Below, piece by piece: positions 36,422 through 45,130 of a DNA stretch of 64,000 bases (positions are counted from its first letter, which is position 1; each line of letters starts with the position of its first letter). Source of the stretch: a virus; IMG/VR virus record IMGVR_UViG_3300017917_001176, positions 1 through 64,000 of that record. One strand, written 5' to 3'. Under the pieces are notes generated by a model, which did no database searches, was not told the origin of the DNA, and saw nothing but the letters and a program-made list of their open reading frames with translations. The position numbers and the translations under genes were made by a program.

Positions 36422-37317
36422 GTTAGTTCCTTGTCTTTAAAGTCATGAAATTTTGGAGAGTTTTCGTAATTCTCGTACGTTGTGACATTACCTTCGTCCG
36501 TATAATACGTTTTGAGCTCTTTTCTTTCACCACAACCACTGCACATGTCGCAGAAAAGCTCGCAAACAGGCGTGGATATAGTCTTATTTATCCAGTCCTG
36601 ACGCAGCAGCTTTTTTGCATCTTGCAGCTTTTGCATGTCTTCGGGCTGTAGTGTGCTCCAGGCCACGCTGGTGATCAGGCGCCCTGGGCGGAATGTTTTA
36701 ATAACACGAGTCATGTCTTCATACAGGTGATTTATGTTGCCCTGCTGTATGGTATATCTAATGCGGAATTTTACTCCGTTTTTTAACAGATTGCGAAACA
36801 CCTGTATCATCATAGGAGTGGACTCTGTTCCAGCATGTGTTACTCTGTCCTGATTACCAATACCGTCAAAACTAACATCAATGCTCAACAGTCCACGCTG
36901 GTAGAAAAACGTGTTTTTAACTTCGTCAATAAACCGCTGACTTAGGAATTTGATGCCATTGGTTTCCAAATTAAAATGCACATTGTTCTTTTTATTGTAT
37001 GCGTATTCCATTGCATAGCACACGTTCTCCCATTCCAATGTGGCTTCGCCGCCAAACAGTACAATCAATGTTTGGTTATCTGGATTTTCTCTAGCCAGTA
37101 TCGAATCAATGGAGTCTCGTATGTTTTGCTTTGATAGTATCTGCGGAGGCCGACCTGGCAAATCCTCGTAGCAGTAGGTACACGCCAAATTGCACTTGTT
37201 GGTAAAGTATAGAACATTAACGCCAGATCCTGCGGGTGTAGGAAGATCTGTTTTATCGCCTACATAAAAGTTTAGGCCAGGGTTCGCACCAACAAAGGAT
37301 CCAACAATCTGACTCAT
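36418..37317 (-). CDS. Radical SAM enzyme 8 (fibre cluster)
   Basis: 299 residues. Cluster motif CNLACTYC (Cys42, 46, 49) preceded by VNVLYFTNK, then VLFGGEATLEW, SIDVSFDGI. The C-terminus has VCELFCDMCSGCGERKEL, a compact Cys cluster shorter than a full SPASM domain. Overlaps the small gene upstream by four bases. Immediately precedes the 127-residue protein and the Cys-rich fibre gene; a peptide-modifying role is inferred from that position and the SPASM-like end. Confidence 0.92.
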   Translation of the reverse strand: MSQIVGSFVGANPGLNFYVGDKTDLPTPAGSGVNVLYFTNKCNLACTYCYEDLPGRPPQILSKQNIRDSIDSILARENPDNQTLIVLFGGEATLEWENVCYAMEYAYNKKNNVHFNLETNGIKFLSQRFIDEVKNTFFYQRGLLSIDVSFDGIGNQDRVTHAGTESTPMMIQVFRNLLKNGVKFRIRYTIQQGNINHLYEDMTRVIKTFRPGRLITSVAWSTLQPEDMQKLQDAKKLLRQDWINKTISTPVCELFCDMCSGCGERKELKTYYTDEGNVTTYENYENSPKFHDFKDKELT

Positions 37318-37634
37318 TGTATAATCATCTTATGTTTGTTTTTGTATCGCTCTTCTTCACGCATGGCTTTTGCTTGTTTGATTATATGACTCATGTTTTC
37401 TAAAAAACGCACATAGTCATATTTGTAGTCAAACAGATGTCCACGCTCGTCGAGTTCAAAGCCAACATACTGACTGTCTACCTTGGCTTTACCTTTACGT
37501 GCTTCATCAATCTGCGCTTGTAACTCTTCTGTGGTTAACACTCGATTGCTTGCATGCTCAACAGGCTGCATCTCAACCTTGATAGGTACAGCAATAATAC
37601 TCTTAAAAGATTTTTTTGGTTTTAGTTCCGACAT
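37314..37634 (-). CDS. Small charged partner protein of rSAM cluster
   Basis: 106 residues, basic/acidic with a beta-like start (FKSIIAVPIKVEMQP) and a long helix (EELQAQIDEARKG; later YVRFLENMSHIIKQAKAMREEERY). No Cys. Starts within the end of enzyme 9 and ends overlapping enzyme 8. A recognition or scaffold protein for the substrate is plausible by context; no sequence evidence for a fold. Confidence 0.65.
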   Translation of the reverse strand: MSELKPKKSFKSIIAVPIKVEMQPVEHASNRVLTTEELQAQIDEARKGKAKVDSQYVGFELDERGHLFDYKYDYVRFLENMSHIIKQAKAMREEERYKNKHKMIIQ

Positions 37635-38746
37635 TCCACACCCTCGTTTTCTACACCAACGTTTTCAATGTAATGCAATATCAAGTCTTGGAACAATGGT
37701 TCATCGCGGCATTCTTCAACCACACGCATGGCCTGTTCATAATAGATATGAAACAGTTCGCAGATACTGTCCAATGGCTTGTTATCATTCATAACCTGAC
37801 TATAGGTACAGCCTGCATTACATACCTGCTTGAGATCGCAAGGCTCGCACTTGTCATAGCTGCCTGGATTGAAAATCTTTTGATAGTACTTGAAGTCGTA
37901 TGCTTCGTCCATCTTCATGATCTTCTTGCTGGCAAAACGAGCACAGGGATAAAACTCTCCTGAACTCATTAGCACACCGCCATTGGTTCCTGCGAAGCAA
38001 CCAAACTGTCGCTTGCCTTTGACCAAGCCGTATAGAATATCTAGTATGGCCAATCTTAAAAATCCAACACTGCACGGAACGCCTTCTTTGATCTTCTTGA
38101 TCCAGAATGTTGCTAGACGTTCGCATTCATAGCGGAATTCAACAATGTCTTCTCTGGTCCATACGTCATCTCTTACGATAGAGAAGTCAGGATGCTCGAT
38201 GCCCCAGCTTAATAGGAACTCAAAGTTCTCTACCATGTCCTTGGTGTTGCCAGGCCAAATCATCACCTTGCATCCGTTGGTAAGACCAGTGATCAATTCC
38301 TTCTTGTAATTGTACATGTCCAGAATACCGTCAAACAGTTCACCTGTTTCTGGATTGGTATTTTCCAACAGCGGCAACAAAGGTCGTGTTTCGTTAGAGC
38401 TCATACCGTCAAAGCTCCAACTAACACCCACACCGTTTTCTCTAAGATAAGTGGCTTTTTCCTCATCAATCATGGTGAGGTTGGTAATGATGTTAATACC
38501 CTTACACTTTTTGTCTGCTCTGAGTTTAGGTACTGCATGTTTGATCAAATCAAAGTTCAACAGCGGCTCGCCACCAAAGAAACTCACGTGATACTCTGCA
38601 TCACCTGATCGTAACATCAGCTTGTGCAGATCCACTAGACCTTTGTCAAATATTTCGTTGGTCATCCAAGTAGGACGGTTGGCCACATAACAATACGGGC
38701 AACCTAAATTACATTTTTCTGTTACGCTTACTTCTAGAGTGAACAT
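37622..38746 (-). CDS. Radical SAM/SPASM enzyme 9 (fibre cluster)
   Basis: 374 residues. Cluster motif CNLGCPYC (Cys12, 16, 19), VSFFGGEPLLNF, VSWSFDGM. Full SPASM-type C-terminus: GCFAGTNGGVLMSSGEFYPC, then CEPCDLKQVCNAGCTY and IC, enough cysteines for one or two auxiliary clusters. SPASM enzymes mature ribosomal peptides and sulfatases. Overlaps enzyme 10 by 13 bases. Confidence 0.94.
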   Translation of the reverse strand: MFTLEVSVTEKCNLGCPYCYVANRPTWMTNEIFDKGLVDLHKLMLRSGDAEYHVSFFGGEPLLNFDLIKHAVPKLRADKKCKGINIITNLTMIDEEKATYLRENGVGVSWSFDGMSSNETRPLLPLLENTNPETGELFDGILDMYNYKKELITGLTNGCKVMIWPGNTKDMVENFEFLLSWGIEHPDFSIVRDDVWTREDIVEFRYECERLATFWIKKIKEGVPCSVGFLRLAILDILYGLVKGKRQFGCFAGTNGGVLMSSGEFYPCARFASKKIMKMDEAYDFKYYQKIFNPGSYDKCEPCDLKQVCNAGCTYSQVMNDNKPLDSICELFHIYYEQAMRVVEECRDEPLFQDLILHYIENVGVENEGVECRN

Positions 38747-39840
38747 TGCTCTGCCTCAAATTTAATCACTGGCTTTTTATAACTCTTGAGTGCAGTACGC
38801 AGTGCATGATGAACGATCTCATTGCTTTTGAATACTTTGCAAACCTGCCAGTTACTGGTGTGGTCGCTCCACTTCTCAAGGTATGTATCTTTCTCAGACT
38901 TTTCATATGTGGCTGCATTACATTTCATACAGAACTGACTGTCGCAGCTAATACAGTCCAGCGGCTGATTCTTCAGCGCATCTCTGTACATGTCTGTTTT
39001 TTCTTTAATCAGTGCATCTAGGTCTGGTGCCTTAAAGATGTTGCCAATCACGTGTGCATGAGATTCTTTGTACATACAACCGTGGCAAGGACTGATATCG
39101 CCATTCAAGTCTACGCTGATATAGTTGATACCAGATGCACACAAGGCACGACTTTGTGTGAACCAACCAAACTTTTCCGGAGGCAGTTTGTTTACATAGA
39201 TGTACTTGGCAATCTTGGTCAAGCCTTCTTTAAGCACTTCCAGGCGCGGCATGAACTCTTCTTCAGTTAACTGTGAGTACATGTCGGGTGTTGGAAAGTA
39301 GTTTTCGTCTAGTTCAATTACATCAAGAAACGCTTCGTAGATCAAATGAAAGTGTTCTGCTGTGAGTACGCTTTTCATGCGCACGTTCAAGCCTGCTTGC
39401 TTGGCAGCAAGGTAGTTTGATTTAACCAATGTAGAACTTGGATTGCCTGCCTTGTCAATACGAGTAATATCGTTTACTGGCTTGCCATCATAGCTGACCT
39501 GAATATTCAAACGATTTGGCATAGCTTCGTGCAAACGCACTAGATCCTTAAGATACTTTTTCAAGTATACGCCATTGGTGTAAAAGAAAAAGCTGTAGTT
39601 GGTGTCGTCTTTGTATTTCTCCATTACGCCACGGCAGAAGTCATAGTTAACAAATGGCTCGCCGCCCCAGAAGTAAATATCCTTCTTGGGATCGCTGATT
39701 TTGTTCATGAACTCTTCGATGTTTTCCAAGGTTACTTCTGTGTTTTCCTCGTATGCTGTGCTCAGACCGCACTCAAATCCTTCTGAACAGTAGGTGCAAG
39801 CTAGATTGCAAGTACTGGTTACATTAATATCAATTACCAT
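38734..39840 (-). CDS. Radical SAM/SPASM enzyme 10 (fibre cluster)
   Basis: 368 residues. Cluster motif CNLACTYC (Cys11, 15, 18), IYFWGGEPFVNY, IQVSYDGKPV. SPASM-type end: CASGINYISVDLNGDISPCHGCMY, then CISCDSQFCMKCNAATY, all auxiliary-cluster cysteines visible. First of the three fibre-cluster enzymes, overlapping the sugar dehydrogenase gene upstream by 11 bases. Probably acts on the same protein substrate as enzymes 8 and 9. Confidence 0.94.
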   Translation of the reverse strand: MVIDINVTSTCNLACTYCSEGFECGLSTAYEENTEVTLENIEEFMNKISDPKKDIYFWGGEPFVNYDFCRGVMEKYKDDTNYSFFFYTNGVYLKKYLKDLVRLHEAMPNRLNIQVSYDGKPVNDITRIDKAGNPSSTLVKSNYLAAKQAGLNVRMKSVLTAEHFHLIYEAFLDVIELDENYFPTPDMYSQLTEEEFMPRLEVLKEGLTKIAKYIYVNKLPPEKFGWFTQSRALCASGINYISVDLNGDISPCHGCMYKESHAHVIGNIFKAPDLDALIKEKTDMYRDALKNQPLDCISCDSQFCMKCNAATYEKSEKDTYLEKWSDHTSNWQVCKVFKSNEIVHHALRTALKSYKKPVIKFEAEQCSL

Positions 39841-40567
39841 TTCTATACCCTTTGTTAAGTTCTAATACGGTGTCCAACAATGCTAGTTTGTATTTATGGG
39901 TTAAAGCCTGCGTGTCTTTGGGCAAGCAAGGGCCGCCAAATCCTCGCTGGCCGTCTGGCCCAGGAACTGCAAAGTGATGTGAACCCATCCACGGATGCGT
40001 GGACAAAATCTCTGCCGCAGTAGCATAATCTGCACCCATATCCTGGGCAACATCATAAATGGAATTCATGTATGTTACTTTGAGCGCATAGAATGTATTC
40101 ATTGTGTATTTTATAAGAGATGCCGTGGGAATGTCAACCAAATAACAGTTTGATGTGTCCACAGTTGATTCTCTAGCATACAGATCCAGCAGCTCTTGCC
40201 CACGCCGGCCGCCAATGATCAGGTATTCTGGATTAACAAAATCCTCTAGAGAAGTGCTGCGAGTTAAAAACTCTGGGTTGTACAGCACATCAAACCCTGC
40301 GAGATGCTCTGGCAGCACTGTGCTTTTGACCACCACTAGACCTGTGTAGTTGGAGTCTTTGATTTCTTGTAAAACTGATTTGAGCAGTGCGTAGTCTGTG
40401 CCATCCGAGGGTGTAGGAACGCACACAAAGATTGCATCCAGCTCCATTTTGCAAAGGTGCTTGACGCTTACTGTGTTATATTTAGGGTCTGAGTAAAATA
40501 CTTGAGTTTTGGAAAAGCCGTGTTTGACGGCTCTTCCAACCATGCCGTAGCCAATAATTCCGATCAT
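39830..40567 (-). CDS. Truncated UDP-glucose/GDP-mannose dehydrogenase-like protein
   Basis: 245 residues versus about 390-440 for complete family members. NAD domain (IGYGMVGRA at 5-13, FVCVPTPS, VVVKSTVLP, YNPEFLTRS), then the central dimer domain and catalytic Cys214 in GFGGPCLPKD. The C-terminal UDP-sugar-binding domain is missing entirely, because the stop comes soon after the catalytic loop. Some phage/archaeal minimal forms may still be active. First gene of the fibre/rSAM operon, following a hairpin. Confidence 0.85.
   Translation of the reverse strand: MIGIIGYGMVGRAVKHGFSKTQVFYSDPKYNTVSVKHLCKMELDAIFVCVPTPSDGTDYALLKSVLQEIKDSNYTGLVVVKSTVLPEHLAGFDVLYNPEFLTRSTSLEDFVNPEYLIIGGRRGQELLDLYARESTVDTSNCYLVDIPTASLIKYTMNTFYALKVTYMNSIYDVAQDMGADYATAAEILSTHPWMGSHHFAVPGPDGQRGFGGPCLPKDTQALTHKYKLALLDTVLELNKGYRNGN
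39891..39897 (-). promoter_or_regulatory. T4-late-promoter-like ATAAATA inside the dehydrogenase gene
   Basis: Minus-strand ATAAATA lies 51 bases upstream of the start of radical SAM enzyme 10, inside the end of the dehydrogenase coding region. It could give separate late expression of the fibre/rSAM genes. Motif match only. Confidence 0.3.
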
Positions 40568-40577
40568 AACAATATGT

Positions 40578-40597
40578 ATGCGGCGCTAGGGCCGCAT
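40578..40597 (-). terminator. Hairpin between fibre and sugar/rSAM genes
   Basis: 7-bp ATGCGGC/GCCGCAT stem with a 6-base loop, between the stop of the 40604 fibre gene and the start of the dehydrogenase gene. No T-run follows on the minus strand, so termination is uncertain; it could be an mRNA stability hairpin. Confidence 0.4.
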
Positions 40598-40603
40598 CCA
40601 ATA

Positions 40604-42673
40604 TTATCTAACCTGAACTACGGACATTACCAATGCTTCTTCGGCAGTTTCTTTGTTTTCTAGTGCGCGACCAAGTACATTGAATGCAGTTGCTTCGCCA
40701 TCAGCAGCAGCACGAGCACATCCGTTGCCAGCTGATACCAATCGCTGTCCTTTGGTTACTTGTCCTACCACACGAACATTAACACGACCAGTTAGTGCAA
40801 TAGGTGGATGTGTGTCATTGTCTCCTGCACCTTCATTCATCAGGTACGCAAAGTTATGACTTACTACACCAAACACTGTTTCGCTGGCATCTGTGTTTTC
40901 TTGTGTGACTTCGTGTGTGCCACCAATAGTAACCACAGTTCCTTCTGGGTACGCAGCATCAGCAGCAAAACGTTCTGCCAAGTCAGCGTATGTTGCACGG
41001 AAGGTTGCGCCCGATGCCAATTGCCATGTACCAGTAACAATACTGGTACTCAAGCCTGAGTGAATACCTTTAACGTAAGCATTACCAAACATCTGTGCGC
41101 TGCTACCAATGTCACCTGTTCCGCTGGTGCCACCTTTAACCACACTGTGAACGTTTGCAGCAGTCACATACACAGTACCAAATCGCATGTCTGGCTGGCC
41201 AATATCACCAATACCTGGGGTTGTGCCAGATGTTGCGCCATGCACAATACTGTGTACGTTGGCTGTGTTGGCGTAGAAATCTCTAAAGCGGTTGCCTTCG
41301 TTAGCTAGGTCACGAATGTTGTTTTGGTCAGGTGCTAGTACACCCAAGATACTGGAAGTACCGTCACGTAACAATGATCCGGTGCTCAATGTGCCCAGTG
41401 TGCTTTGAATTGATCTAACGTTAGAGAACATACTGGCTGTTGCAGCAGGTGCAATACCAGGATTACTCAACACGTTGGCATGAATAGCAGCAACGTTGGC
41501 CCACAGTGCAACCACGTTGGCTGCAAAGTTTTGACCAGAATTCATAATCTGATTCCACTGAGTGCTGTTGCCCAACAATGAACCAGCTGTGTAAATGCCC
41601 AACTCGCTTTGTAGTACACGAACGTTACCGTACACTGAATTGGTGTTTGCTGTCAACGCAGTGATAGATGAGTTGATAGTGTTGGTGTTAGACGCAATAA
41701 AACCTTTGATAGCATTATCAGCAGTATCCACATAACCTTTGGTAGCAATACCAAGTACGCCAGTTGGGTCTGCGTTCACTGTGATCAAGCCAGTGTTTCT
41801 ATCAACAGTTAATACGTTAACGGAAGTACCGCCTGCATTTTCTGGTTTGGTTGCAATAATAAAACCATTGCCGCGATATACGCTGGACAGTGTTAGGTTG
41901 TTGTCGTTAACACTGATTTCTGCATAATCAATTGTACCACCAGTTTCTGTAATCTTGATACCGTCAGTGTTCTGAATTTCAATCTGCGCATCAACCACTG
42001 GTGTGGTTTTGGTTAGATAGTTTGCTGCAAGAATACCGCCTAGGTAAGAGGTGTTGTTTGCATTCTCATAGTACACCAGAGCTGGAATACGATCAGTTGC
42101 TAGGTTGAAACCTGGCTTGACTGTTAGGAATCCTGGAATAGCAGGGCTTGGAGTAAACGCTGTGTCCTTGCTTAGAATAGCAACCAAGTTGTTCTGTACA
42201 AAGAACTTAACAACCACGTGGCTAACCAAGCCGCTGTCAATAATGGTGTCAGCAATCGCGCCTGACGTACCAGTGGTGGCAGTAAAGCTAGGACCAATAA
42301 CAATCCAGCTTGCGCCTGAATATGTTTTCAACTGTTGATTAACTGTGTCAAACCACAAGTCGCCTGCAATGGCATTGCTTGGGGCATCGCTGGTGCTTTG
42401 TGCTCCAGAGATAGTTTTCCAGTTACCAAACTTGTCGTATACCTGTAGTAAACGAGTATCAGTTCTCCACCAAAGTTGTCCGACAATTGGGTTCAGTGGC
42501 GCCGATGACGATGCAAAGTTTTCTAGCAGTCGTATAAAGTTCTCATTAAGGAACGTGCCATAACCAGCATAGTTTTTCCCAATCAGTGTCAAGCTACTAG
42601 CAGAACTGTTGGTTTGTCCATCTGCTACTGTAGCTAACGGTGTTCCATCCGTTTTAATAATGTTATAACTCAT
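40604..42673 (-). CDS. Tail-fibre-type virion protein with YADLAE C-terminus
   Basis: 689 residues. N-terminal domain (1-130) with SLTLIGKNYAGYG, NENFIRLLENFA and GQLWWRTDT, a pattern seen in fibre or structural proteins of T4-like marine phages. It is shared with the next upstream gene. Middle: repetitive Thr/Asn/Ala-rich beta stretches (ANTNSVYGNVRVLQSELG, NVHSVVKGGTSGTGDIG repeats). C-terminus: FRATYADLAERF and PEGTVVTIGGTHEV, a beta-roll-type end. Likely a trimeric fibre. An ATAAATA motif precedes it. Confidence 0.85.
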   Translation of the reverse strand: MSYNIIKTDGTPLATVADGQTNSSASSLTLIGKNYAGYGTFLNENFIRLLENFASSSAPLNPIVGQLWWRTDTRLLQVYDKFGNWKTISGAQSTSDAPSNAIAGDLWFDTVNQQLKTYSGASWIVIGPSFTATTGTSGAIADTIIDSGLVSHVVVKFFVQNNLVAILSKDTAFTPSPAIPGFLTVKPGFNLATDRIPALVYYENANNTSYLGGILAANYLTKTTPVVDAQIEIQNTDGIKITETGGTIDYAEISVNDNNLTLSSVYRGNGFIIATKPENAGGTSVNVLTVDRNTGLITVNADPTGVLGIATKGYVDTADNAIKGFIASNTNTINSSITALTANTNSVYGNVRVLQSELGIYTAGSLLGNSTQWNQIMNSGQNFAANVVALWANVAAIHANVLSNPGIAPAATASMFSNVRSIQSTLGTLSTGSLLRDGTSSILGVLAPDQNNIRDLANEGNRFRDFYANTANVHSIVHGATSGTTPGIGDIGQPDMRFGTVYVTAANVHSVVKGGTSGTGDIGSSAQMFGNAYVKGIHSGLSTSIVTGTWQLASGATFRATYADLAERFAADAAYPEGTVVTIGGTHEVTQENTDASETVFGVVSHNFAYLMNEGAGDNDTHPPIALTGRVNVRVVGQVTKGQRLVSAGNGCARAAADGEATAFNVLGRALENKETAEEALVMSVVQVR

Positions 42674-42698
42674 TCCTTAAACTCCAATTTGTTTTTAA

Positions 42699-42705
42699 TA
42701 TTTAT
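42699..42705 (-). promoter_or_regulatory. T4-late-promoter-like ATAAATA before fibre gene
   Basis: On the minus strand ATAAATA lies 26 bases before the ATG at 42673, in the gap after the collar-type fibre gene. Position and sequence fit a T4-type late promoter. Confidence 0.5.
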
Positions 42706-42709
42706 GGTA

Positions 42710-45124
42710 TTAAATTACCTTCATGATGTAGCAAAGCGCATAGTATGGAGGTATAGTGGATACCACAACACTGTGAGTATGTGCGCCATCAGATGAAATA
42801 GTGTGATCGTGCCCTTGCCCGCCACCAGTGTTTGCTACCAATGTGCTTGTGCCGCCAGTTTGTTGACCAGCCTGGTGTATAAAGTACCCAGTTCCAGAAA
42901 CGGTTAGCACTGTGCCAGACGCTGGGTGAGTATGGTTTGGCATTTGTGCAATGCTCAGTGCTGTATTTCCAGTGATGCCTGCATGGCTGTGTGCGCCATT
43001 GCTGGCTGTAATTGCTGTGTTACTAGCTGCACCGCCCTGAGTATTAGTGTTGTATGCTGCACCTGCTCCAATTACAAATCTGTCACGCAGATCGGGTGTA
43101 CCGTTGTCTCCGTTACATAGCTGCCAACCATATGGTACATTGCTGGTAGTTCCGTACCACATCATGATCATGCCAACTGGTAACACTGTGTGTACAAACG
43201 CTGTGGTTGCCAACTGTGTGGTGTTAGCTGAAATGTTTGCAGTTGGTGCTGCGGGTGTGTTTGTAAAGGTTGGACTTGACAGTGTTGCATACTGGCTCAG
43301 GTCCAGATTAGCAATAGTACTGTTGACCCAGAATGTGCTAGCAATCTGTCCAGAGCTGTCGCCTGGAGCAGCATTTGGTGTTAGAGGAACTCCTGTAAAT
43401 GAAGGGTTCAGTATTGTGGCTCTTAATCCAATTTGTGTGTTTGCTGCATTAAGACTTGCTGTTGTTGCTGATAGATCTGTGTCTGCTCTTGCGGTCACAA
43501 ATGCTGTTGTAGCAATCATGGTATTGGCTGTGCCAGTTGGTGCAGTTGGTGCAGTTGGTGAGCCAGTTAGTGCAGCATCTTGTGCATAAGGTCTTAGAGC
43601 CACGCTTTGTGTTAGTGCTCCAAGATTGCCGTACACGTCAGTGATTATGGTACTTACTTGTCCAAATGTTTGTCTGCCAGCTGGTGCAGAATCAATCAGC
43701 GCAGTTACGTTACTGGCTAGATAGCTTCTTGTGGTGTTATCAACTGTGTCTACATAACCTTTGGTTGCAATACCTAAAGTTGCAGTTGGGTTAGCTAACA
43801 CTGTGGCCAAGCCATCAACGCCGCTGATAGTTAATACTGGTGCAGCAACGTTGGTTGAGATGTTGCTAACAAAAGCAATTCCGCCATCTCTAACAATGTT
43901 CTTTACTGTTACATTACCGTTTAAAGAATTGATCTGCAAATTACCAGCACCAAGTTCTACGTTGCCTTCAAACGTGGTCTTGCCTTCAAAACTGTTGTCA
44001 ATGGATAGTTGCGCAAATGCGTCTGCTGCTAATCCACCTAACTGTTGAGAGTTTGTTGCAGTTCCGTTGAATAAAGTAACTGCACCAGCGCCTCGTTGGA
44101 ATGTAACTGGTTCATTCTCATACACTGTGGTTGAAGTAGCCACGGTAACTGCATTGTTTCCGTACAGTGCAGAAACAGTAATACCGGCACTCAAACTCAC
44201 GTTAGCTGATGTAAAGTAGTCTCCGGTCTGTAAATTCTCAATTGATCCAACTGTGAATGTGGTCGAGCCACCTGCGCCAGTTGCAAAAGCATCAACAGTT
44301 TTTGCAATCTGAACACCGCTGGATGCTCTTGTCTGAATACCAGGCTTGATTGAACTAAAGTTTTCAATCTCGTAAGCTGGTGCTAGAGTGTATTCTAAGT
44401 CTTTGCTGATTGTGGCAACAATGGTGCCATCTGCATACACTAGATCCAACACATGTGAAATGCCGTTGACATCTAGTACTGTGGTAGGAATAATACCATT
44501 GATTCTTTGTGCGCGAGTGTAAATTGGACCAACTGTGTACCAACCAGATCCACGAGTGAATGTGATGGTGTCGTTTAAAATTACGTTTGCACTGGTAGTC
44601 AAACGCAACTGGTTGGTATTTAAAACCTGAGCAATTCGTACATCGTTTAGTGCAGGAATATTCGCATGCGTCACTGTGTCGTTGACCAACAGATCTGATG
44701 TACTGGTTATAGTAACTGTGTTGCCGGTGCTGTTTGATGTGATGTTTCTAGTGAATACTGTTTCACCTGTCCAGATTTTCAATTGATAGTTTTCTGTGTC
44801 CCACCAAAAATTACCAACTTTGGCAGTGACCGTGCTAGGTGCGCTGCTGCTAGAGGTCAAATGACTGATCAATTTCCAGCTGGTTCCAGTCCATAGACTT
44901 AGGTCGCCTGTGGTAGTTGAGAACCATAGTTGTCCACTCAGTGGGCTAGCTGGAGCAGTGCCATTGGCAAAGTTTTCCATTAACTTGACAAAGTTGTCGT
45001 TTAAGAAAACACCATATCCTGAATAGTTACGACCTACCAGCGTTACGCTGTAGTCATCATTTCTTTCAGTATCTGGTACTGTTAGTAAAGTGTCGCCATT
45101 GGTTTTTGTAATTATGTAGGCCAT
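42710..45124 (-). CDS. Tail fibre with collar-type C-terminus
   Basis: 804 residues. N-terminal domain similar to the downstream fibre (SVTLVGRNYSGYG, NDNFVKLMENFANG, GQLWFSTTTG). Long Thr/Ala/Val-rich repetitive shaft. C-terminus: VGMIMMWYGTTSNVPYGWQLCNG, then TPDLRDRFVIGAG, the phage tail-collar (gp12/short-fibre) signature. It ends in His/Gly-rich loops (NGAHSHAGI, GQGHDHTISSDGAHTHS), typical of tip domains binding metal ions and host receptor. Probably a receptor-binding fibre. Confidence 0.92.
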   Translation of the reverse strand: MAYIITKTNGDTLLTVPDTERNDDYSVTLVGRNYSGYGVFLNDNFVKLMENFANGTAPASPLSGQLWFSTTTGDLSLWTGTSWKLISHLTSSSSAPSTVTAKVGNFWWDTENYQLKIWTGETVFTRNITSNSTGNTVTITSTSDLLVNDTVTHANIPALNDVRIAQVLNTNQLRLTTSANVILNDTITFTRGSGWYTVGPIYTRAQRINGIIPTTVLDVNGISHVLDLVYADGTIVATISKDLEYTLAPAYEIENFSSIKPGIQTRASSGVQIAKTVDAFATGAGGSTTFTVGSIENLQTGDYFTSANVSLSAGITVSALYGNNAVTVATSTTVYENEPVTFQRGAGAVTLFNGTATNSQQLGGLAADAFAQLSIDNSFEGKTTFEGNVELGAGNLQINSLNGNVTVKNIVRDGGIAFVSNISTNVAAPVLTISGVDGLATVLANPTATLGIATKGYVDTVDNTTRSYLASNVTALIDSAPAGRQTFGQVSTIITDVYGNLGALTQSVALRPYAQDAALTGSPTAPTAPTGTANTMIATTAFVTARADTDLSATTASLNAANTQIGLRATILNPSFTGVPLTPNAAPGDSSGQIASTFWVNSTIANLDLSQYATLSSPTFTNTPAAPTANISANTTQLATTAFVHTVLPVGMIMMWYGTTSNVPYGWQLCNGDNGTPDLRDRFVIGAGAAYNTNTQGGAASNTAITASNGAHSHAGITGNTALSIAQMPNHTHPASGTVLTVSGTGYFIHQAGQQTGGTSTLVANTGGGQGHDHTISSDGAHTHSVVVSTIPPYYALCYIMKVI

Positions 45125-45130
45125 TTGCTA

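Noticed and set aside
43047-43589. Plus-strand open frame of about 180 codons antisense to the collar-type fibre gene
   Set aside because: Antisense to an evident virion gene with low-complexity coding; no promoter or ribosome-binding site.
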